DNA of 64,000 nt, taken from the NCBI RefSeq assembly GCF_963675165.1, contig NC_087390.1:2154001-2218000 (forward strand). Reading direction: 5' to 3'. The notes under the pieces are model-generated. The model was not told the DNA's origin. It saw only the letters and a list, made by a program, of their open reading frames with translations, and searched no databases. This document shows positions 1 through 11,200 of this stretch, in pieces. The position numbers and the translations under genes are program-made. The stretch comes from Halichondria panicea. Taxonomy: Eukaryota > Porifera > Demospongiae > Suberitida > Halichondriidae. Numbering within the stretch: position 1 is the first letter of the stretch; each line of letters starts with the position of its first letter.

Positions 1-375
1 CCACACCACCATAATAGGGTCTTCCTGGCGGTGCTGAGGGTCGGTAAGGGGGCAGGGCAGGCTCACCACTACCACCTGGTGGGGCTGACGGTGCACCTCC
101 TGCAACAAAATGCACGACATTATAATTATGTGACATGTACCAGCAGTGCTGCACAGAGATCAATATGTATACGTATAGCTAGCTATAATTATATATACCG
201 TATTACTAGAATGTTTTGCGAGCATGCATGCATCAAACATTTGCGAACTTTGCGATGGTTGATCAATTCGCAACAATAAAATCCGCAAAACCTATTTTGT
301 TACTAGTAGATACACACGATCCTTGCCAGAACGCAATAGTTAGATCGCAAAGGGTCAACGTACTTTTCTGCTGAT

Positions 376-2525
376 CAGGGATAAAGTAAGAGAGGGATTG
401 GCAACGGGCTAAAAAATGAAACTATCCGTGATGCGCTACGTCATTGGAATGCATAATTTTGTTTTATCTTTTGCAGCCTCCAACCCACGTGGCTAATGAC
501 ATTAAAACAGTGCAGTGCTGCATGCATGTAAACATCATAGCTAGAACTGTTTCCAAGGCAGTGAAGGAGGCTAAAACTGTGCATGATATGGCAACAGCAG
601 TAGAACCAGCCTCAAGTTCAAGTGAGAAAGTCAAACGAGCTCTGATGGAGGTGATCAACGAGAAACAATTGGAAACACCAAGATTCAGTCTCATGCTAAA
701 AACTGGGAGAGATATACTTGGTAAGATAGAGGGAGCTGCAAGCAATGAAGCAGAACCTTTTAGTGTCGAACTGGTAGAGGCCCTTCAAAGCTGCTTTGAT
801 TGTGCTAAGAGGTGCCGTTCTATAGGTACCAAAAAACCAAAGATATTGACCTCATTTCATCAAGTACAACAGGAAAAGCTACCGTCAGTTTGAAGACCCA
901 CTACTGCACCAGTCAGTTAACCAGAGGCTTTTTGATAAGTTTTTGCAAGAATACTGTCAAGGTTTCATCAGAAGCGACACTGACCATACTACTTCGTCAG
1001 AGGATGCAGGTACATCTAGTATGAGCAAGGATGAACTCAATGTGTTGCAGTATGTCGGAGGGTATGTACTGCACTCGTTACTAAAAAAGTATGAGAAGCG
1101 GAATAGCAGTAAATATGAACAGTTTATAACATGTTTAGGGAATATGGCAGTTTTAAGTGAACACGATAGTTTTCTGGATTACACTAAAGAATGGGTACAG
1201 CGAGTCAACAGAGGAGGCTTATTCCTGCTTAATAATACAACATATCTATTTTTTGTTAGTATAGAAAAACAAGTGAGAAATATTCTTGTGCCTTATTTAG
1301 GCAAGAATCGTACGTCATCCAATGAGCAATTTCAAGAAATTATTATAAAGACTGTATTTGATGATGAGGAGGTACAATGGCACTGGTTGCTGCTAAGCAA
1401 TGATATAGACACTAAAGAGGATGCTAACGAGCTCTTAACTGACATAATTACACTGTGGGTTACAATCAGAGGCTTTTCAATTTGCGCCATGTGGATGGAA
1501 CAATACAAACAAGATATTAAAAAGGGTACAAGGAAATCAGTTAGTTTACGAAAAAAACTCGACACTTAATAATTAATAGTACATGTACATAAATAGCATG
1601 CAATTATTAACTATTTCTTTTTTTACTACAACGTAAGAGGTGTGCAATCAACTTCGATAGGCTTTTCTAGCAATCTCAAGTAACAGGATCAGGACTCTGG
1701 TCCACCCACGATTTATGTGTAAGGGTCATTGTTGAGTGAAGGACTTGAAGAGTTGTGGCAGGTGGAGAGTCGGCATTGATGGGTGGAGAGTCGGGTAGAG
1801 ATTCGGGTGAAGTTGAAGATAGCCCAAATTTCTGAAGACAAAGGAACCAATAAAAATAATACCTCTAAAGGATAGAGGTACTTACATGTACAGGCTGCAG
1901 CTTTCTCTTCTAGTTTTTACTATAATGGATTCTTGGTTTACGAGGCATACTGTAACGTCAACTGCATGGAAACATGAATGAACAGTAAAAACCACATCAG
2001 TTGATAGAGCTGACATTGGTTAACACCGATAATATAATGGCAAGCGTAAAAAATAATGTATGTCTTCAAAAAAGGGGGCAAATGTCATACGTTTAATTAA
2101 ACCAAAAATAGCCTGAAAGTACACAAGAAATCATAATCAAAGAAATCTTTGCAGCCCAGTTGGTGAACATAGACACAAATAAGTAGGATTAGTAGGCACA
2201 GCATCATATAGGTAAGGCAGTGTTTCTTAAAAGGGGCACAAACCTTCAAAAAACCACTTTTTAAGCTCTAGGGCAGCACAGGTCAGGTTTTTATAAATAA
2301 AAGTCACTCTAATTAAAGCACAGACATAATGTAACGCGATTGTATTCAATTACTGGTCTTTAAAACAGACTATGAGCTTAGAAAAAGAATATTCCTTCAT
2401 TTCGCGGGCGTTGTGCCGCGAAAACAAGCGCATCAAGGATGGTAATCGAGTCTCTACGTACAGATCAATGTAAAATGATCACGTGAGTTACTCTCGTTGC
2501 CAATCCCTCTCTTACTTTATCCCTG
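376..2525 (+). mobile_element. DNA transposon with perfect 31-bp terminal inverted repeats and 7-bp target duplication
   Basis: The termini CAGGGATAAAG... (376-406) and ...CTTTATCCCTG (2495-2525) are perfect 31-bp inverted repeats. TGCTGAT flanks the element on both sides (369-375 and 2526-2532). The paralogous site at 46,011-46,017 has a single TGCTGAT and no insert, so the boundaries are exact. The interior has transposase-like reading frames only in its left half. The region 1,570-2,460 shows no ORF I would call. An identical copy is at 26,477-28,626. The superfamily is unresolved: the ends look hAT-like but the duplication is 7 bp, not 8. Confidence 0.85.
444..1569 (+). pseudogene. Degenerate transposase, C-terminal part
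   Basis: Two overlapping frames (444-893 and, in another frame, about 870-1569) appear to be one protein split by a frameshift near 860-895. The second frame is open from SYRQFEDPLL onward. It has a motif of the type LQYVGGYVLHSLLKKY near its start and ends TIRGFSICAMWMEQYK...RKSVSLRKKL before TAA. This resembles the C-terminal parts of cut-and-paste transposases seen in invertebrate genomes. I cannot name the superfamily or see a complete DDE triad. It lies wholly inside the 376-2525 element. Confidence 0.55.
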
Positions 2526-3106
2526 TGCTGATTTAGCTCATTGGCAAAGGTTTTCACCAGCAAAATGTTACTTTATGATTTTTGCAGACATGCAAAATAG
2601 CAACTATAGCGCCTTTGGTGATTCACTATTGACTACCGTAAATTACGTATAATAGGTGTTGACGGGACCCCAGTGCACAATATAATTATATGCATCATAT
2701 AATATAATTTGCTTGTAAAATGTGCCTATGGGCATGGTCTAGCTACCTGGTATCACGGGAAGAGCTGCTGATGAGGGTAATTGTCCATTTACAATGCCAT
2801 CTTCTTGCAACAGAGGTTTACTTTCTATATTAATTAATTTTGACAACTAACCAAATTGCACATACATGCATTCATGCGCGTTTTTATATATATATATGAT
2901 TGTAGTTGGTGGTAATTATCTTATCTTTTGGTCTGTTGCTTTTGTACATTTGTACTGTTTGATATTACATAAAAAAAAATTTCAACTACTCAAGCCTATA
3001 ATCACTCGCTAAACTAAACACACTAAGTATATAATCAAACTATTATTATAATACATGTCAAAGAAAATAATAGTCAGGATGTACTATATATAGGGTAGCT
3101 AAAACT

Positions 3107-4642
3107 TTACTTTCTTTTCTTGGCTTTTTGCACCACCTCTAGCTTTTTCTTGAGCTCAACTTTGGTCTTTCGAAGGTCTTCGGACTCAGGGCCAGTTGAA
3201 GCTTCAATATGTGTGTCTATTAGAGCCAGCTGGTTTTCCATCAACTTCGTGTAATTCCTTGCAATTCCCAGGGTCTCGAACTCTGTGATTGCTGCGAAAA
3301 GCTCGTCAGACAGCTGTTGTCGTTTGGTTTCAGATCCTTGCATTTGTTCCTCGAGCTCCTCGTAAAGTAGTTTAGCTATTTCTTCATCGCCTTTGGCTTT
3401 GTTGAATTTAGTCTCCATTGCATCATTAACCACAGGTTCGAATGATACTTGTTTCTCGAATAATTTCTCCCCATGATAGTGATATGTGTAGCTGTGCCCA
3501 CACTGGGAACAGGTGCTACCACCTCCCATTGCTCCACAATATCTGAACGACTCTTTATCGAATGATTTGGAAAGACCGCATGGAGCATGACAGTTGCTAT
3601 GGCAGTTAGTGTAAGCACACAGAGTGTTGTGGTGATTGGTTGGTTTTGCTACCCATCGTTCGTTTCGCATTGTAGTTCGAAACTCCTTGTTGAGCTCTTT
3701 TCGACTCAAAGCAGCTGACACTTCTTCCCTCTTCTTTCTTATTTCTTTTTCCAAGCGCATCTGGTTGTCATACTCAGTAAGTGCAACGAGAACAGTGCTT
3801 TCAATGGCTTGTTTTTTCTCATAGAGCTCAACAAATCGATGTGTGTGAACCTGATGGAAATCTTTGATGGTGGTGCACAGTTTACCCAGGACTTTACCAG
3901 TATCTTCAAACGATTTTTTCAGAGAGCTTGCAATTAAGTCAATACCGAGCTGTTTCACTTTACTTCGTGCTTTCTCAAACCGGCAGTAAGGATTTTCAAT
4001 GAAAAAGATGTGCTCGACTTTCTTCCCAAAATATTCAGTTAGTGCATTTGGATCGAAGTTGAGGTCCAGTGCATCACTGGTGTTGCTGAAGACAATGATT
4101 ACATTGTTAAGGATATCTCTTGGCAAAATGGCAGTGATCTCGGAAAGAACGTACTTAAGCGAAACACTTGCTCGAGCTTGACGACCATTGATGATCAGGC
4201 AGACACAGTTAATGTAGTCTTCATTTTTTAGTGCATTCACAATCTTTTTAGCATTTTCCTTGTCTTGGTCCGGACCACGAGAATCACCAAAGCCAGGAGT
4301 ATCGATTACTCCAACCTTAAGGTCTCCCACTTCAACATTGTATCGCTTGGCATCATTCGTTTTGCTTTGCATTGCATGGTCCATTGCATTTTCTAGCTGG
4401 ATGTCATGAAATTGTTTGAATTTTTCCAGGCCATCAGGTCCATACCCACAGCCAAGATCCTGCACAGTACCGCAGTTGCACAGAAGGTTAAGGAAAGAAG
4501 TCTTGCCAGATCCAGTTTCACCGATGAGAAGCATTTTGAAGGGATGGTGAGGATCTTGTCCTTTGAATGCCTGGAAAAAACCAACGATACCATCAGCAAT
4601 TTTTTCTCCTACACCACGTTTTTTCTTTCCATGAGATGCCAT
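3107..4642 (-). CDS. AIG1/GIMAP-like GTPase with Cys/His cluster and coiled coil (copy 1)
   Basis: Single-exon gene, 511 residues. The G domain has a P-loop GETGSGKT at residues 41-48 and the G3 motif DTPG at 114-117 (VIDTPGFGDSRG). The G4 position reads FSNTSD (185-190) instead of N/TKxD, so guanine specificity is not assured. A Lys/Glu-rich helical stretch (about 270-330) follows. A Cys/His cluster comes next: Cys342, 347, 351, 355, 369, 378 and 381 with His352, 383, 388 and 390, a plausible zinc site. The tail (about 400-511) is a charged predicted coiled coil ending in KKRK. No signal peptide or membrane segment is visible. It lies downstream of BBS5 on the same strand. The protein is identical to that at 29,208-30,743. 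The G domain resembles TRAFAC AIG1/septin-like GTPases; the cellular role is unknown. Confidence 0.88.
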   Translation of the reverse strand: MASHGKKKRGVGEKIADGIVGFFQAFKGQDPHHPFKMLLIGETGSGKTSFLNLLCNCGTVQDLGCGYGPDGLEKFKQFHDIQLENAMDHAMQSKTNDAKRYNVEVGDLKVGVIDTPGFGDSRGPDQDKENAKKIVNALKNEDYINCVCLIINGRQARASVSLKYVLSEITAILPRDILNNVIIVFSNTSDALDLNFDPNALTEYFGKKVEHIFFIENPYCRFEKARSKVKQLGIDLIASSLKKSFEDTGKVLGKLCTTIKDFHQVHTHRFVELYEKKQAIESTVLVALTEYDNQMRLEKEIRKKREEVSAALSRKELNKEFRTTMRNERWVAKPTNHHNTLCAYTNCHSNCHAPCGLSKSFDKESFRYCGAMGGGSTCSQCGHSYTYHYHGEKLFEKQVSFEPVVNDAMETKFNKAKGDEEIAKLLYEELEEQMQGSETKRQQLSDELFAAITEFETLGIARNYTKLMENQLALIDTHIEASTGPESEDLRKTKVELKKKLEVVQKAKKRK

Positions 4643-5239
4643 TTCTTAAGAGCAGACCTGGTGAGATGTCTAATTCACTGTAAACTATGGAGCTTTAAAT
4701 AGCTAAAGGACAGGATGCATGAGAAGTGCATGTGTCATTATTGTGTGTATAATTATGAGGGAAAAAACCAGACAATACAGAACAGTATAGCAAAGGGAAA
4801 CTACCAGGGAAAATTTTCATTTGATGTAGTACAGTACATGCATGCAACAGAAAGTCTAGCATAAGATGGATAAGACAGTTGTTTAACTAGGTCACGTCCC
4901 ATCTAGGTCTTGGAGAGAGTATCCCTCTGGTAGTTTCTCAATGGCTAGTCCCAGCTCAGGGGAAAACACAGGATTACGATCCACTGACTTGTGGGGGTCA
5001 GCATATATAATACGCCTGCAATTAAGGGTGGGGGTATGAATAAGGGAGACAGTACCTAAAGAATTTTGTTGCCAATTATTTATTTCAAAAGTGTCCATCT
5101 TGTCTTTGGTCTCCACCACCTCAATATCATCAGTCACACTCTCAGGCACTGGCAGAGATTGCTCATCATCACCAGAGTTCTACATACATGAACGGAATGT
5201 ACCGTTTCATTGTACCGTTACTTTAATTTAATTTAATGA

Positions 5240-6543
5240 GTAACCAACACACCACAGACTCACTTAGTGTACAACTGCTCTCTCCCAGTAGGATACCATA
5301 GCTTGAGCTCTCATAAGGTTTGGACATCACTAACAGCTGTCTGGAACCTGTGTGTTTAAATACGTGAAGATGAATTCAAACTGAGTCTTGTCAACTTTAC
5401 AACGCTTCAGTTGTCGACCTGGCCCTCTCTGTTTCTATGGAAACAGATGGCAAATATATAGAGTGACTCTACTAATTTTACACAAGTACATTGCATTCTA
5501 TATCACAGTGAAGTCATAGGAATGTTCTTGACACACGTACAGCAGTTGCACAAGAGAAAAATTTAATTATTTAGCATGCTGAAAGAGCTATATAACCAGC
5601 CATAAAAAGTTAAACTTATGATACTAATTTGGTCACTGCACAAGTTCCAAACAGTATTCAATTGAAAAAACCAGACAAAAAATTAATAACAAAAGGCCCA
5701 CAAATTAATCATAAAAACATACAGATAGTACACTATAACTGTATACCCGCAATTGGGAAAGCCTTTGAGTGCTAGCATAACTGAAACCTTTCTGCTACAT
5801 TGTATATAGGATATTATCAGCTATAAGACCCACCAAAAGGTGCCTTACTATACACCTGTTGGACACCAGGCAACCTTCACCACACAAGTTTCAATGAGTA
5901 ACCAACACACCACAGACTCACTTAGTGTACAACTGCTCTCTCCCAGTAGGATACCATAGCTTGAGCTCTCATAAGGTTTGGACATCACTAACAGCTGTCT
6001 GGAACCTGTGTGTTTAAATACGTGAAGATGAATTCAAACTGAGTCTTGTCAATTTTACAACGCTTCAGTTGTCGACCTGGCCCTCTCTGTTTCTATGGAA
6101 ACAGATGGCAAATATATAGAGTGACTCTACTAATTTTACACAAGTACATTGCATTCTATATCACAGTGAAGTCATAGGAATGTTCTTGACACACGTACAG
6201 CAGTTGCACAAGAGAAAAATTTAATTATTTAGCATGCTGAAAGAGCTATATAACCAGCCATAAAAAGTTAAACTTATGATACTAATTTGGTCACTGCACA
6301 AGTATTCAATTGAAAAAACCAGACAAAAAATTAATAACAAAAGGCCCACAAATTAATCATAAAAACATACAGATAGTACACTATAACTGTATACCCGCAA
6401 TTGGGAAAGCCTTTGAGTGCTAGCATAACTGAAACCTTTCTGCTACATTGTATATAGGATATTATCAGCTATAAGACCCACCAAAAGGTGCCTTACTATA
6501 CACCTGTTGGACACCAGGCAACCTTCACCACACAAGTTTCAAT
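5240..6543. repeat. Tandem pair of about 650-bp units carrying decayed BBS5 exons 5-6
   Basis: Units 5,240-5,895 and 5,896-6,543 are nearly identical, apart from a few bases such as a short deletion near 6,300. Each contains remnants of BBS5 exon 5 (GAATTCAAACTGAGTCTTGT on plus) and exon 6 with internal deletions and stops. The block copy at 31,340-31,985 has one unit only, which accounts for most of the change in offset between the two blocks. Confidence 0.85.
5431..5444 (+). promoter_or_regulatory. X-box-like (RFX) 14-mer in a decayed BBS5 unit
   Basis: GTTTCTATGGAAAC fits the RFX X-box consensus GTHNYYATRRNAAC. The same 14-mer is at 6,089-6,102, 6,886-6,899, 31,532-31,545 and 32,331-32,344. 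It straddles the intron 4/exon 5 boundary of BBS5, so part of the conservation may be from splicing and coding. Confidence 0.35.
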
Positions 6544-6885
6544 GAGTAACCAACACACCACAGACTCACTTAGTGTACAGCTGCTCTGGGCAGTAGCTTC
6601 AACTCTTTGCTCTCTCCCAGTAGGGCACTCCGTAGCTTGAGCTCTCGATAAGGCTTGGACGTCTCGTACGCTCTGTACACTGACATCACAGTGGAGAAGA
6701 GGCGAGGGCTGTCCGGGACCTGTGTACAGGGAGGGGGGGGATTGGTAGATGAAAAGAACGTTTTATGGAAAGAATAATTACTGAATGGAGGTCGGAGGTT
6801 ATACTTACAAGATTAGTGAAGATGAATTCAAACTGAGTCTTGTCAACTTTAGTCATCAAATACAGCGCTTCAGTTGTCCCTCTTT

Positions 6886-6899
6886 GTTTCTATGGAAAC
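6886..6899 (+). promoter_or_regulatory. X-box-like (RFX) 14-mer at BBS5 intron 4/exon 5
   Basis: GTTTCTATGGAAAC matches GTHNYYATRRNAAC at every position. RFX factors drive ciliary genes such as BBS5 through such sites. The position inside the gene, about 1.2 kb from the start, is atypical. Confidence 0.35.
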
Positions 6900-7508
6900 A
6901 GTGTCAAATATAGAGTTTCTATTCACGAGTACATTCAGTAACTGTGCACTCACAGAATTCACTCTCTTTGTAGTCACTGAGGTCACTGTGTGGTAACCAA
7001 TGGCTACAAGAGGGTATAAGCAAATGTACAGAATTATAGGCTAGTTTGTGAATGTACATGTACACCAGAGCTTCTTGCTAACTCACAAAGGTTGACTCTC
7101 TGATAGTCAGCTGACGTCCAAATCACTCGCAGGTTGGTCACAAACACTTTACCTGTGTGGGGGAGACATGGTGTTACCTTTATCACCATGGTAACATAAC
7201 AACAACATACCTCTGTGTCCATTGTTCCCTTTAGTGTCCTCTACTTGAGACAAGTACACTGTAGTCGATCACCGACTCTCCAACTTCTGGAGCAGGCTGG
7301 GGGTGTGCAGGTGTGTAATGGGTACCATAAAAATAATAATACTTTACACCCAATTATTATTAAAAACTATCTTGCTGTACGTACAACCAGGAGTACTCCT
7401 GGTACAACCCATGCTTTCAGTGTATACTGTCAGTTTTGTCCCAGCATAATTACACACTATCTAGCTTCACTTACTGTACTGGCCGGGGCATCGAACTTGA
7501 TCTCCCTA

Positions 7509-8055
7509 CTACAGTACTTTTCAAGTAGGTTGAATCATTCAAAGTTGAATGTTGAAGTGAGTACTCACACCACTAAACCACAAAACAAAGCTGATCATGA
7601 TTATGATCTACCCACAAGCTTCATAATTGTATATGTGTATCTTTGCTTTAACTTCTCCTAAGTAAGTGCCTAGATTTTCAAAGAGTATCTGTAGCACTGT
7701 TACGGATTCAACATAGGATGAGGACCATGCATGCCTTTGCTACTTTGGCTCGACATCTCCACTTCTCCCAAACTAATGCTCTATTCTTTTACAGTACTTT
7801 TGCTGATGTACATTAATTCTCTTACTTGGTTTGCTTAAGTAGTGTAGCAACACTCTGCACCTCAAGTCATTTGAATATGCATCTAGATGAACACCCACAC
7901 ATGTAGTCAGTGCTGTGTATTATCATGCATGGCATCATCACACTGACAGGCTGTGACAGCCATCTACAGTTGTATCAGCTTTGTGGTTTAGTGGTGGGAG
8001 TACTCACTTCAACATTCAACTTTGAATGATTCAACCTACTTGAAAAGTACTGTAG
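7509..8055. mobile_element. Terminal-inverted-repeat element inserted in BBS5 exon 1
   Basis: The ends are inverted repeats of about 75 bp beginning CTACAGTACTTTTCAAGTAG (left at 7,509, right complement ending at 8,055). There is no ORF. Removing it joins CAGGACAG and GGAGATCAAG on the minus strand and restores the BBS5 exon 1 reading W-Q-D-R-E-I-K-F-D. It is absent at the equivalent place in copy 2 (about 32,895-32,925). Confidence 0.75.
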
Positions 8056-8084
8056 CTGTCCTGCCATATGGTGCTAGAGGCCAT

Positions 8085-8214
8085 TTTCACAGCAGCAGAT
8101 TAGGGTGGAGATACGCCCCTATCCTGCAGGAGGGTGGAGATACGCCCCCCTATCCTGGAGGCATGACCCCTATCGACCTCTTCTCCATGATTTAGACACC
8201 TCTTCTCCGGAGCT
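8085..8214. promoter_or_regulatory. BBS5-TMEM67 divergent intergenic region, copy 1
   Basis: Only about 130 bp separate the BBS5 ATG (8,084) and the TMEM67 ATG (8,215), so a shared promoter is the simple reading. It contains two imperfect copies of GGTGGAGATACGCCCC-TATCCTG. I see no TATA box. Promoter function is inferred from the geometry. Confidence 0.55.
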
Positions 8215-11200
8215 ATGCTTTCTGTTGCTGTCCTCTGCAGCCTCCTAGGAGCTCTATGGATCAGCCCTCTGAATGGCCAACAGACAGGACCCTCTCCAGT
8301 GGTGTTTGTGTCACCAGAGAGCTGTAGTGAGGGGGTGGAGTACTACAGTCCCTCTAGACTGACCTGTCTCTCATGTGGGGCTAACCGGACCACTGCAGAA
8401 GATGGTAACTTTTATTAAAATTGAGATGAGCTCGGGAATAAAATGCATGTGCGATTGTTTGTACTGTAAGGTGGTGTATTGGTTTCTATGGTAACTAGTG
8501 TATCGATTAAGATTGTGGGTTTTGCAGGGTTGACGTGCACATGCTCGCCTGGTTTTATTCAGCCAATCGGATCACAGGATTGCACGGAATGTGCCAGCCC
8601 AACAGTAAGCACCACACACCCCCTACCCCTAGCAACCGTCCCTGTCCCATGCACTGTAGGTATCGTCTCGTGATGGTCTGTTCTGTCTGTCGTGTGTGGA
8701 TGGCTACAACTCAGCCACTGGACAATGCAACACATGCCCTGGGGGGAGATCACACATCTTGGGTGAGTGACATCTTTACTTACGAGTAATACGAGTATAT
8801 ACCAGGAACGCTAACTTTGCATTTCAATTTGCAGTGATTTACAACATTGAAATTGCTTTTACACTATAAATGTATGTTGCTCAGCATGGCCCCTGGAATT
8901 GTGTGGTTCTCCTCAGTCAAATCTCCACTGACACAACTTCCATTTTGTAGGCTCAGGCAACGGTTTTATATATATACTTACTGCATGTACACTGCATACT
9001 GTAGCTTTGTTGTACGTTTGCTTTGTGCCCTATAATGGCATACAGTACTTATTTACCCCTGTAACTCCTCCCCTAGTTGACACGCCCCCTGACCCCGCTG
9101 GTTCCCCCGGCAGTCGTGAGTGTGTGGAGTGTCCTGTAGGGAGCTGGGCGGCTGTGGGGGGTCTCCAGTGTATCCCCTGTGGAGTGGGAGATTGCTCTCA
9201 GTGTGTGAGTGTTGTTAGCCTCGTTCCCGGCCGGACTTTTCGTTTACTACAATGTTTTGCTCCTGGGGCAGGAGCAAAACATTGTAGTAAACGAAAACTT
9301 CTCAGTTGGGACTTAAACTCTAGTTATCTGTATACGGTAGCCTCAACATAACACTTGCCAATTAAGTGTAGAGTTTGTAGTACCTTGCATGTTGATTTTA
9401 CTTGAGGCAAGACTATAAATTGATTACGTTTGCAAGAATGTAGTGCTATAAAATTATGGGCGAATGTTGAAATTATGCTAGAGTGGCGTCTTTAATACAT
9501 GTACATGTAGGTGAATACAGATAAATACGTATACATGTGCTACATGTATAGTGGCGTTGATTGCTGTTGCAGTAATTAATTACAGCCTAGCTGTTACAGT
9601 ATTAAATTATTCTGCTGACTCTGATCCTAGTGCAAGTAATGCCTGTACAAGGCTTTGTCATAGCTGTGGATGAGGTTTATTATATACAATCTGAAACTGA
9701 ATTGCAACATCCCTTTATAATTATTATTACATGACATTGTTGTAAAAACACTCGTATTGTATATACATTGTATGATGCTCTGTACCATAATACTACAATG
9801 TTTTGCGAGCATAAAAAAAAATGTGCTAGTGCTTATAATTTATGATTTGACATCGCAAAAATAAGTTATACTTATTGTCCACTACATCAGAATTTATGGC
9901 AGTAAACCTCCGAGGACGAGGTCAAAGCCCCGAGGCCAAGGATGCTTTACGTTTGCCATAAATTCGAATGTAGTGGACAATAAGTGTTATAAACCCACTT
10001 GAATGAAAGTACTTGCTACCTAAGCTACCTAACCTTGGATACAACTAGCTAACAGTCTCAAAAACTATTGTAAATGAATAAAAAGCTTGTGCGTATAGCT
10101 TGTAACCAGTGCTAAGCTTCTATATAGCCTCACTGCTTGGACATTGACAAGTTAGTGCGTTGAGCTACGTATATAGAAGCTTAGCACTGGCTACAAGCTA
10201 TATGCAGAGCCTCACCCTTCCCCCAGCCTTCCTGGTGTTTAGTGAGCCCCACCCATCTGTCCTGCCCTTGTCAATAAGTGTCTGGCTTCTTTTTGGCTGT
10301 GTAGATCTAGTATAAAATCAGTGCGCCCTCAAGGCAAGGGAGTTCATGAGGAATGCGGGAGTTTATGGTAGTTAAACCCCACCCAGTTGCTATGATACAG
10401 ACCCCAAATGGGGATTCATTGCAAGAATCTATATAGTTATTGGTTGTATTTCGTTAGATAGCAAAATTTCACTGATTTGCGAAGCTTTTTCAATCGCAAA
10501 CGTTGGTAGTAATACAGTATACTGTACTAGCTACTGTACTATTGTTTAACTATAGTTGTGATATTAGACTAACAAGCAGCACAACACAATAGGAGAACCC
10601 TTTAATATAGCCAGGATTAATTTAAAGGAATTAGAGGTGCTTTTTTTCCCACCCTTGGATTTGGTTTTCCTCTCTTGGAATTATATCAAACATGGTATAT
10701 CATCATCGCCGCTAAAATTTACATTGGATCAACGGGATTAACTGTACTAAAGTTATGTTCATTGAAAGATGTTCAATTGAAATTCCTCCCCCCCCCTCAC
10801 CTCTGTTTATCAATGGTTCGGGGTTTAAGTATTCCCACTCTTGAAAATATTGCCTGCTATATAGCTGCACTGTGTGAACTTTTATTACATACAGTAGACT
10901 CTCGTTAATCCGGTCACCTTTGGGACCATGCAGCTTGGCCGGAATAGCGAGGTGGCTGTATCTCAGGAAATAGCCGCGGCTTAAAAACGACCTTACCTTG
11001 AATCCAATGACTACTTTTGCGGTTCTTGTCTCGAGGATAATGAAGGATAATGAATCATTCTGTTTTTGTTCTCTATTTAAGTGTAATCCAATTTTATTTG
11101 CTAAACCACACCCAAAACGTCATATCCGGCCGTAATATACGTATAAAATTACATTGAAAACCTTGTTTGGGACAGCCAGCACTGGCCGGTAAACGGAATA

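Larger units (their letters stand above)
197..2640. repeat. Small AT-rich repeat with TTTTGCGAGCAT ends, host of the nested transposon
   Basis: The sequence starting at ACCGTATTACTAG and TTTTGCGAGCATGCAT (about 197-235), continuing through CGCAATAGTTAGATCGCAAAG and resuming after the transposon with GCTCATTGGCAAAGG, belongs to a repeat family. Relatives are at 20,822-21,206, 25,760-25,915, 40,343-40,727, 45,300-45,450 and 45,830-46,100. The 45.8-46.1 kb copy is uninterrupted. Boundaries are approximate. Confidence 0.45.
1..2828 (-). pseudogene. Dispanin-like (CD225) gene copy 0, cut by the window edge and lacking a start codon
   Basis: This is the 5' part of a three-exon gene. Exon 2 (1-99, continuing off the window) encodes the Gly/Pro-rich start of the cytosolic N-terminus (GGAPSAPPGG). 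Exon 1 (2747-2828) would encode ESKPLLQEDG...VIPG and ends at a good GT donor. The codon where the paralogue at 46,302-46,304 has ATG is ATA here (2826-2828). An in-frame stop lies a few codons upstream and no replacement ATG is visible. Intron 1 holds a 2.15-kb DNA transposon. The sequence matches 26,102-28,929 with no difference I noticed. The family is inferred from the complete paralogues to the right. Confidence 0.7.
4892..8084 (-). pseudogene. BBS5: BBS5, copy 1, disrupted
   Basis: Bardet-Biedl syndrome 5 protein, a BBSome subunit that binds phosphoinositides through two PH-like (DM16) repeats. Recognised exons, in transcript order: exon 1 (WQD/REIKFDAPAS, split by a 547-bp element at 7,509-8,055), exon 2 7,211-7,286, exon 3 7,087-7,152 (VTNLRVIW), exon 4 6,954-7,003 (IGYHTVTSVTTKRVNS), exon 5 6,809-6,889 (TEALYLMTK...FEFIFTNL), exon 6 6,570-6,719 (VPDSPRLF...YRAYETSK) and the last exon(s) 4,892-5,179 (DDIEV...[16 protein letters not shown]). 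Lesions: the exon 1 insertion, a 7-bp insertion and altered ATG region in exon 2 relative to copy 2, and a 2-bp deletion near 6,587 that turns LLPREQLY into an early stop. Exons for the second DM16 repeat are not found. In their place (5,240-6,543) are two decayed copies of exons 5-6. Orthology is clear; a functional product from this copy is unlikely. Confidence 0.85.

Noticed and set aside
4406..4702. Plus-strand ORFs over the GTPase genes
   Set aside because: Shadow frames of the minus-strand coding sequence, as shown by the conserved G motifs on the other strand.
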